A DNA stretch of 64,000 nt from Chrysopilus asiliformis (Eukaryota > Arthropoda > Insecta > Diptera > Rhagionidae), in contig OZ035960.1 of the NCBI GenBank assembly GCA_964034945.1, positions 13,401,957 to 13,465,956 on the forward strand, written 5' to 3'. A program made the translations under genes and the position numbers. The notes below the pieces were generated by a model, which searched no databases, was not told the origin of the DNA, and saw only the letters and a program-made list of their open reading frames with translations. Each line of letters begins with the position of its first letter. The stretch's first letter is position 1. This document shows, one piece after another, positions 57,071 through 64,000 of this stretch.

Positions 57071-57368
57071 CAGAGAACAAATAATCTAGAGAATAAACTC
57101 TTAGAACAAATTTTTGACAAATTTTCCCTTCGAAGGGGGGAAAAATGTCCCTATCATTCACTAGCTACGGCCTAAAAGTTAATTACTTTTAGACTAGGGA
57201 GCACGAAGCAGAGAGAATCATTTTCGTCGTATCTATTCAATGAGATGGAGGAATCGAATGGATAATTTTTTCCGTGTTACATCGGATCCTCTTGCTTCAT
57301 CTCACAGTGGAAAAATTTTCTCTAAAAATTTGTTCTAAGAGTTTATTCTCTGGATTATTTGTTCTCTG
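57071..57368. mobile_element. hobo-like hAT MITE
   Basis: Inverted ends of about 45 bases start CAGAGAACAAATAATC and end GATTATTTGTTCTCTG. GTTTGGT is found immediately outside both ends, 7 bases of an expected 8-bp duplication. CAGAGAAC matches the terminal bases of hobo-type hAT elements. Length 298 bases; not coding. Confidence 0.8.
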
Positions 57369-57386
57369 GTTTGGTTACATTTTTAT

Positions 57387-57517
57387 GGGTTGGTTGGTTT
57401 TGTAAGAGGGGGGCTCACAAGGGAACCCCACGCACGTAGGCCTCAAACTGGGCCCATTGAACACCTCCGATGCCCCTCGCTGAAGTAGATTGAGCGCAAG
57501 TCCGGTTGAGCTCAAGT
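57387..57517 (-). mobile_element. LINE-like 3' fragment, copy 2, with 10-bp duplication
   Basis: The same sequence as at 8129 (GTAGGCCTCAAACTGGGCCC, GGTTGAGCTCAA) with a GGTTGGTTGGTT tail at the left, i.e. a CCAA-type 3' tail on the minus strand. ACATTTTTAT lies on both sides (57377-57386 and 57518-57527). Confidence 0.7.
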
Positions 57518-57688
57518 ACATTTTTATTACGTCCCTAAAGGTTTTCTGCATCGAAAAAAGACTTCAATTTTTTAGAGGATTAAATATACTTATCTCGATG
57601 AACCCAAAAATTTATAGTTACGCCACCACTTACTGGAATCATAGCTCCAGAGAAAGTATTAAAAATGACAGAATAATCGCTTTTCCAA

Positions 57689-58081
57689 CACGGAGAGAAA
57701 TTCATTGGCATAATCAACTACAAACTTTAATTGGTTTTTCGTCAACTTCGTTTGTGATTAATTCAACTAAGGACACATTGTCATTTATCAAAATGATGTA
57801 ATTTTCATTATTAAACTAACTCATTGTCAATTACCAATCATTGTCAACATTGTAAAAAAATGAAATTTTATTAATTAATCACGAAATTGGTATACCTACT
57901 TTGAAATCAACTACATTTGTGTTAAAAACAAACAATTTCCGTGATCTTTTAGTCAACAATGCGTCGTTAGTTGATTTGTATAGTTAATTTAATCTCGAAC
58001 GTAGTTGATTTCACCATGTCCATTGTTATGGTGAGTGATCACGACACGTAGTTGAAACAACCACTAATTTTTCCCTCCGTG
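57689..58081. mobile_element. MITE with CACGGAGAGAAA ends
   Basis: Inverted ends CACGGAGAGAAA and TTTCCCTCCGTG (imperfect), with subterminal GTAGTTG/CAACTAC pairings, bound 393 bases. Internal TTGTCAATTA-type repeats occur. Superfamily and duplication are unresolved. Confidence 0.55.
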
Positions 58082-58084
58082 AAT

Positions 58085-60235
58085 TATCAGTGAGTTCAAG
58101 GAATTTTGATGTCTGAAAATTTTACACTTCTTAACATAATTTATTTTGTCAATTTGTCTACAGTGCCAGGTTCTTTACGAAAACAACTTGTCAGTACTGA
58201 CCTCAATAAATTACTGGCTGTAATCAATCATTCTACCATTCATCTAGTGATTACAGTGGAACCAACAACCGAATTACATCAAATCAACCGAAAGTCCGAA
58301 ATATAATAAAGCACAACATTATTTTGCGGAAACTGCCCACTTGAAGCGTGTAGTGGCATAAACATGTTTAGGTGGCAATTTCATTTGAAGGTCCATCAAA
58401 ACTCTTAGCGACGCGTAAGATTTCGTAATTTCCCAAGAGTTATTCAACTCGAATTTGAGTATATTTTCCGTCTCGGCGATCTAGAAAAAAATTTCCACTG
58501 CTGATGTGGTCTTTTTGGTGGGGGGCATACCTTAATCATGTGATCATAGGATGGGGGGCAGTGAAGTGGCCAAGGCATTCATTCCACCTCCGCAAGGGCC
58601 CTCAACAACGCGTTGGTTCCGATGGGCCACTTGACCTCAAGGTCTTCAGAAATGTTGGGACACTCATGAATTTTAGTGCTTGAATTTTATATTCTGGCTG
58701 TGAAATTTACATTAGCCCCCGAAACTTTATAAAAATTATGTCGAGACTTCAGCATTACTAAACCGTGCCGCCATCTCAATTTGCCCAGGGCAAGCCATTA
58801 ATTCAAAATATCTTCTATCCAGAATTTCAATTATGCTTTTTTTATAATCTTAGATAACTTTGCCAAGATCTCCCTCCGTCTTGGCTTTTCTCTATTTTAC
58901 AAGAATCGCCAGATCTTACATGAACTCCGCGTAGTGAATGGGGGAGCGGCCCACTCTTACCCAAATTCAACTCTCGGGCTACAAATCAAGGCCAATCATT
59001 TTGTTTGTCTGTTTCGATTGAATTTAAAACTTAAATTCTCAAAAGTTTTCTTTTGTAAGGTCAGCAAATTTTCTCTTCCCGGAAAATGATTTCGTCACAT
59101 TGCTTTGCTGTGAATTTCTGTCCCGATTTTAAACCAGGAATTCAAAATCAAATTCGTGGATCTCAAGTTACGCTCGACACTCATAACTGACCGATCGGAT
59201 TAGATCAGATTCCAATTCAGGGCGCCAAAATATTGTCGGTCGAGAGATGAGAGATGGAAAAAAAATTGCTAACGTAGCGAAAAATTCAATGAAATGTTCT
59301 TGGATTTTCTTTATGATAAGAAATTCGGTTGATCTTTTCCGCATATGGTGGTCTATTCGCTTGATTTGTTGTTTAGTTTTATCGAATAAATTGTTAAAAT
59401 CCGTAACGGATTCCGAAAATGTGCGTTTATTCACTTGATCTGTTTGTCATGTTTGATAAATTCAGATATTTGCTCTCGATTCAAAATTTCTGCTGTGTCG
59501 ACAGTTTTTTTTAGCATAATTCGCTCTTAATTTATAATTTAAAAAATTCAGCGGAAATCAATTAGCACGCGAATGTTCGTTCTGGCAAAATTTGCAATAT
59601 TTCGATTGAAATATTATCCGCGTTTGTTTACACTTATTCACAGTGCGTAAAATCGCATTTCGGGCAGAAATGACAATCAGCAAATCAGCTCAATTTTTTA
59701 CATTCAACTGAAGCTGTTTTTGTTAACCAACAAAAGGGTTTTTTTTTTCATCTACACACTGGAATAGCAGTACTGGAATAACATAAACGACAGTAGGTAG
59801 GAAAATATAACGTAAGATCTCGTCTCCATTAGACAGAAATTTCGCAGGACATCAAGCCAAAAAAAATGTCCAGCGAAGGAAGAATTTTCACGACATTTCC
59901 AATGTCGTGGACAAAAGTTATCGGAAAAAATCTGTCTATAATTGTAATTTGAATGGCAGGCCATGAAAATATGTGAAATAGACATTTAAAATAAAAAAAG
60001 AAAATTTCTTCAACGTGAATCAATTTAAAATCCCCACATAGGCCGCATTCACACACAGCTGTCCAATTAATCGATTTCTTACTTTAATTCCAGTGAATTG
60101 TCAAATTTTAGAGTTGCACTAATATTTTTTGGCTCACAAATTCAGTACTTTGCCACTAATGCGGCGGTCACACAACGCTGTTTTACCAGCGAGGGGAGGG
60201 GGGGTCTGAAACAGTGTAATGTACTAAACTTTAAA
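58085..60235. other. Stretch without recognised gene
   Basis: No repeat family identified. The block at about 58490-58690 is less AT-rich (GGGGGGCATACC, GATGGGGGGCAGTG). Frames at 59168-60056 overlap on both strands and are unsupported. Confidence 0.35.
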
Positions 60236-60240
60236 CAAAA

Positions 60241-60619
60241 CATAAGAAAAGCTACGCTGCCAGAGGGCAATCGTCAAAAATATGAGGACAGAGATAAATC
60301 TTATCGCATGGGAAAGGGGAAAGGAGTGGTTCGATTGGATTTTGACGTATGGGACGGTTATGTAAAATCATATTCTAAACACATTTCATCTTAATAAATT
60401 TTTCGATATGACTCACCGTTTTCGAGAAAATTGCAAAAACTGTTTCGTTTGTATGCTAGAGAAGGGGGAAGGAATGATCAAATTTTGCCCGTTCACGAAC
60501 TTAGCCTAGCCATTTACGAGAAACGTAACTATACAAAATTTCAAGTCTCTAGCTTAATTTTTTTTGAAAGTTATGGTGTTCACGGAGAGACAGACAGACA
60601 GACAGACGGGCGGACATGC
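60241..60619 (-). mobile_element. Family B element B9, 5'-truncated, single internal unit
   Basis: On the minus strand it runs from the GTCC/GTCT block (about 60617) through AACTTTCAAAAAAAATTA and the core, with one internal unit, to the hairpin GATTGCCCTCTGGCAGCG and GCTTTTCTTATG at 60241. It lacks the TATACTCTATAT end. Confidence 0.75.
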
Positions 60620-60624
60620 CTCGT

Positions 60625-62390
60625 CACACTTTTAGGAGGAAGGGAGGGGGAAGCCTAAAATTATCGTAACTTATATTATGGACTGTAAAAAATTTTTATG
60701 TAATAGCAGTTTAATAGATAGAAATTCTAAGAAATACAAGAGATTTATTATCAGAGTCAGAGTCAGTATAAAAAAAACATTCTGGATTTTTTTAAAACTA
60801 ATCTGCGTGTAAAAAAAAAGTATTTAAAGAATGTTTCGTATAAAACCATTGGTCAAAGATCTTTTAATACGAACAATAGTGCGCAAAAAAATCGTCTTTT
60901 GTTATAGATTTAGATATTTATTTATAAATTGACCTCCAAAAACCTCGATAAACCATAAAAACAATTCAAAAATATAAACAATTTAAAATTCAACTCTAAA
61001 AATACCAAAAGAAAAAAAATACAGAAATTCTTTTAATTTTTTTTCTATTTTCATGTGAATTTTTCATATCAAAATGTCGTCAAAATTTGATCGTAATGAA
61101 GTCACTTCAGAACGTTTTGTGTGAATCACTAAAACTCATTCTTGAGTAGAGTAGATTACGACATTGTTGCTACCTTCGACGTCATTTTGGACACTTGGTC
61201 GAGGCACTTCATCAAATAATAAACCATGATGAGTTTATCTCGAACATAGCAACCATTTGCGGATCGCATCATTTTTTGAGGAAGTTTTTTTTTATCACGA
61301 AGAAAAAAGCCACAGAACCTCCTTCCCACTCATCTGCACCACAATCGGAATTCAAAAACAAAACAAATTTATGATATTTAATTACAAATCTCAAACCTTT
61401 GTTTTTGTTTTTTAAATAAATGAATCATAATTGTGGGAAATCGCACGACCAAATATGATACGGAAAGTATGCAATGTTATGGGAGTTTAGGGCTTCTAAA
61501 AAAAGGCGGGAAATTCGAATATTTGAGTGAATTAAATGCCATTGAAGAGATAATGTTGCGAGTTGACCTCATGGGAAAATAGTTTAAACATTTTATAGCT
61601 CGTAGAATATTTGGGAAACTAATTTCATATTTGATTATCTGTCGGTTTTTTAATTTTCCACATTTTTATTGTACACTCTGGAGATGGAAAAAAGTGGATT
61701 AAAAATTGACTATGAGCTCAAATAAAACCAATTTTTGTAGCAAAGCAAACAAATGTCTTTTTTTTTGGGAAATTTTGTTGTTTTAGAGTTGGGAGTCAAC
61801 CTGGTACAGGTATTTAGCACCTCTAGTGCCACCCATCATTACCTTGGGGGTGAGGTTCTTGATCGCAACTCACCTTGAAACAAAACTAACAGACTTTAAA
61901 AAAAAACATGAGCGAACAACAAAAATATGCGACACTTACTGTTTTTCTTTGTTCATACAAGTAAAATAGACAGCGGATGAGGTGAAGTGTGACTTGGGCC
62001 CCTCTAATTTGCATCTTAATGAATGCCAAATGAATTCAGTCCTAGAATTAATGACAACACTGTTAATAATTATTTACTAGACATTCAGTTGCATGAGTTT
62101 ATGTGATTAAAGGCGATTTGCATAAATAAAATTTAATACCAATTTGGAACAAATGCGAAATGTAAACATTTTTCGTCTAATCCTAGCATTAGGATGTTAC
62201 ATAAAATACGTTGGACTTTTGTGGGGAAGGGCGCTGGAGGGGGAAGAGGAATCTAGTTAGTGAAAAATGTGATTGCGAAAAGCTGGTAATAGGAATTATT
62301 GTCAATTACTGAATAATTATAATATACAAGAGTGGGGTGAAAATTTTCAGTCTGGGCAAAAAAAAATTATTTGTAACAACCCTCTTCCTC
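60625..62390. other. AT-rich stretch without gene
   Basis: Near 61795-61880 GAGTTGGGAGTCAACC and ATCGCAACTC suggest an old inverted repeat. A lone CATAAAATACGTTGGAC end lies near 62200. Nothing coding is recognised. Confidence 0.35.
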
Positions 62391-62399
62391 TCTTTAACA

Positions 62400-62697
62400 T
62401 GTTGAGCGCCACGTGCCCAAAGGTGAGCATTTTAATTTTCCAACAGAGGACCAAGTGACCATGGTGGTCATTGGATATCGATGGTGGGACAACGTGCCCA
62501 CCCGTGGTCACACTACGTGTTTTATTTTCGAGACATAGTGACCACCGGTGGTAAGCTTTTACATTTGCTTTGAGAATTATTAAGTTTGGTCCCAGGATGT
62601 AAACATATTTTACTTGGAATTGGTAGTACTTCGTAAAGCACGCGGTCTGCTGTGTAATTCAAAGAATGACCACCGGTGGGCACGTGGCGCTCAACGT
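62400..62697. mobile_element. piggyBac-type MITE (CCACCGGTGG family), complete copy
   Basis: TTAA flanks both ends (62396-62399 and 62698-62701). Ends CATGTTGAGCGCCACGTGCC and GGCACGTGGCGCTCAACGTG are inverted. The interior carries repeated CCACCGGTGG / CCACCCGTGG palindromes. Length about 298 bases, no transposase. A truncated relative is at 50323. Confidence 0.85.
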
Positions 62698-62709
62698 GTT
62701 AACTGTCAA

Positions 62710-63065
62710 AAGAGATAACTTTTTCGACTTTCTGTCAAAAGAGATAAGCTAAATTTTCAGCTCAATCGGTTTAGTAATTTTGAAGTTAGAACTTTTGGAC
62801 GCAAGTCAAGCCAGCTTTGTTTCCTGCGGCTAAGAAATTTCCTTGATTTTCTCGAAAACGGCTGGATATCTGTCGAAAAATAATGCAAATATACCACCCT
62901 CGGTGTTTTGTGGACCCTGAAGAGCGGATCGAAAAGGACGGGGTTGACCAGAGCGCAAAGAAAATTGGGATACAAAATTTGAGGTAATCGGAACAAGACT
63001 GAGACCTCTGGCACGAAAAATGCCTGCGGCAGCAGGCCGAGGCCAGAAACCGGTTGTTGTGCCGA
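62710..63065. other. Unassigned, locally GC-richer sequence
   Basis: AGCTCAATCGGTTTAGTAATTT near 62760 recalls the motifs at 23305-25340. CCTGCGGCAGCAGGCCGAGGCC near 63020 is GC-rich. The minus-strand frame at 62757-63014 lacks support. Confidence 0.3.
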
Positions 63066-63069
63066 AAAA

Positions 63070-63300
63070 GAAGAAAAACGGATGTCTAATAGGTAAACCG
63101 CTCAGCCTGGAAGCCGGGAAGGTCGAGGGTTTAAATCTCGGCTACAACGCATTGTATTTTGAGATCCACTCAACTTGCTTTATCGTAATGACTATAGTGA
63201 TAGTTACTGCTTGGTGCCAAGGACACCATCAGTTTAGATTGCTATAACGGCCTTTGCTGTCGATGGTTTAAACAAAAAAACATTAAAAATGTTGCAATTT
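63070..63300 (+). mobile_element. Possible tRNA-derived SINE
   Basis: AACCGCTCAGCCTGG (A-box-like) precedes GGGTTTAAATCTC (B-box-like). A GGCCTTTGCTGTCGATGG segment near the 3' end recurs at about 34975 and 39660, followed by an A-rich tail. Box spacing is shorter than in a normal tRNA, so the assignment is tentative. Confidence 0.35.
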
Positions 63301-64000
63301 TAAAAACTTTAAAAACTGTAGGTGTGGCTTAAAAACTGTAGGACGAAAAATTGCTAGAAACCTGAATTGAGGGGACCCAAGTCTATTTTTGGGATGTAGT
63401 TCAACAAATAGATGATTTTTAGGGAATTCGCAACAATTTTTCGCCGGCGCCCAATATTTTTAGTTACAAGTCGCCACGGCATTGCTAATCATTTTTTCAA
63501 GGAATGAAAAACCATTTATAAACATCGGTTTATAAATATGGTCAAGTTTACATCTTCCATCAATTAATGCTGGCTCTATGGCTTCGTTCAGCGCTTATAC
63601 AGCGAGTACAATCTATAAGGGACAGGTTTTTTTTCCTCTTGCAATGGCGTCGAACACAATACGAAACTCATAAAAATAACGAGAACAAACAAACAATAAA
63701 TGCTCTGCTACTTAATTTCCAATTTCAACATTAAGTTCTGAAATAGAAAATATTTCTTGGTTTTGAAAACATTTCCTCTGTTTACGCTTGTTTTTTTATA
63801 ATCACTGGCAACCAACGTAGCATAAGAAAAACAAAATTTATTTGTGGTTTTGAAAATTGAAAAAATATTGTGAAATCGATGGCTTAGTTTTCTGAAAGTC
63901 GTTGTTAAAAATAAAACTTGTATAAACAATCATCAATGTGAATAAAAAATATGCTTTCAATAAAGCGAGTTCTTATAATAATGTGTACAGTGAATTTCTA
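63300..64000. other. AT-rich end of window without gene
   Basis: No acceptor-flanked exon, repeat family or RNA gene recognised. Confidence 0.35.

Noticed and set aside
62400..62697. A palindromic transcription-factor array (CCACCGGTGG)
   Set aside because: The repeats lie inside a TTAA-flanked TIR element, so mobile-element origin is sufficient; regulatory use is left as a question in the findings.

Overview
This window looks like AT-rich nuclear DNA of an insect, probably a dipteran. I see no bacterial-type gene organisation, no operons and no long open reading frames. The strongest taxonomic hint is an abundant interspersed repeat with the architecture of dipteran mini-me / DINE-1 elements: a TATACCC...GGGTATA end, a (GTCY)n microsatellite, a conserved GAGCTAGAGACTTGAAATTT core, and a short hairpin just before the 3' end. 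DINE-1-type elements are known as non-autonomous Helentron derivatives. The species cannot be named from the sequence.

Coding content is very small. Two plus-strand segments look like real first coding exons. One lies at 7753-7955, with a long leader that contains no ATG. The other lies at 49024-49127. Both have a good insect start context, both end at a GA|GTAAGT splice donor, and both leave codon phase 2. The simplest reading is one gene with two alternative promoters and first exons about 41 kb apart, whose shared exons lie beyond the right edge. I do not recognise the protein, and two unrelated genes remain possible. Most other open frames are by-products of repeats or chance openings in AT-rich DNA.

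The rest is intronic or intergenic DNA packed with non-autonomous mobile elements. Two related Helentron-like families are present: family A (about 510-590 bp) and family B (about 350-1050 bp, with 0-3 internal repeats of about 142 bp). Other elements include three complete piggyBac-type MITEs and a fourth partial one (TTAA sites), three hAT-type MITEs (two with perfect 8-bp target duplications), TA-flanked MITEs, a PIF/Harbinger-type MITE, several palindromic hairpins, LINE 3' fragments with 10- and 14-bp target duplications, and a tRNA-derived SINE. I found no recognisable transposase, Rep/helicase or reverse transcriptase, so every copy here appears non-autonomous.

Layout: 1-7.3 kb holds B1, B2 and A1 with nested MITEs. 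7.4-8.0 kb holds promoter and exon 1. 8.1-16.2 kb is dense in nested MITEs and B elements. 16.2-19.3 kb is mostly repeat-poor. 19.3-29 kb holds hairpins, foldbacks and MITEs. 31-36 kb holds A2, A3 and two strong palindromes. 38-42.4 kb holds a degraded GTCT repeat and a self-nested A element. 42.4-49 kb is mostly repeat-poor and ends at the second first exon. 50-51.5 kb is a SINE-in-A composite. 54.4-56.3 kb is a 1.8-kb foldback. 56.5-64 kb holds further MITEs and one B copy.

The most informative points are the pair of phase-matched first exons, the nested insertions that reveal exact element ends, and the large foldback.
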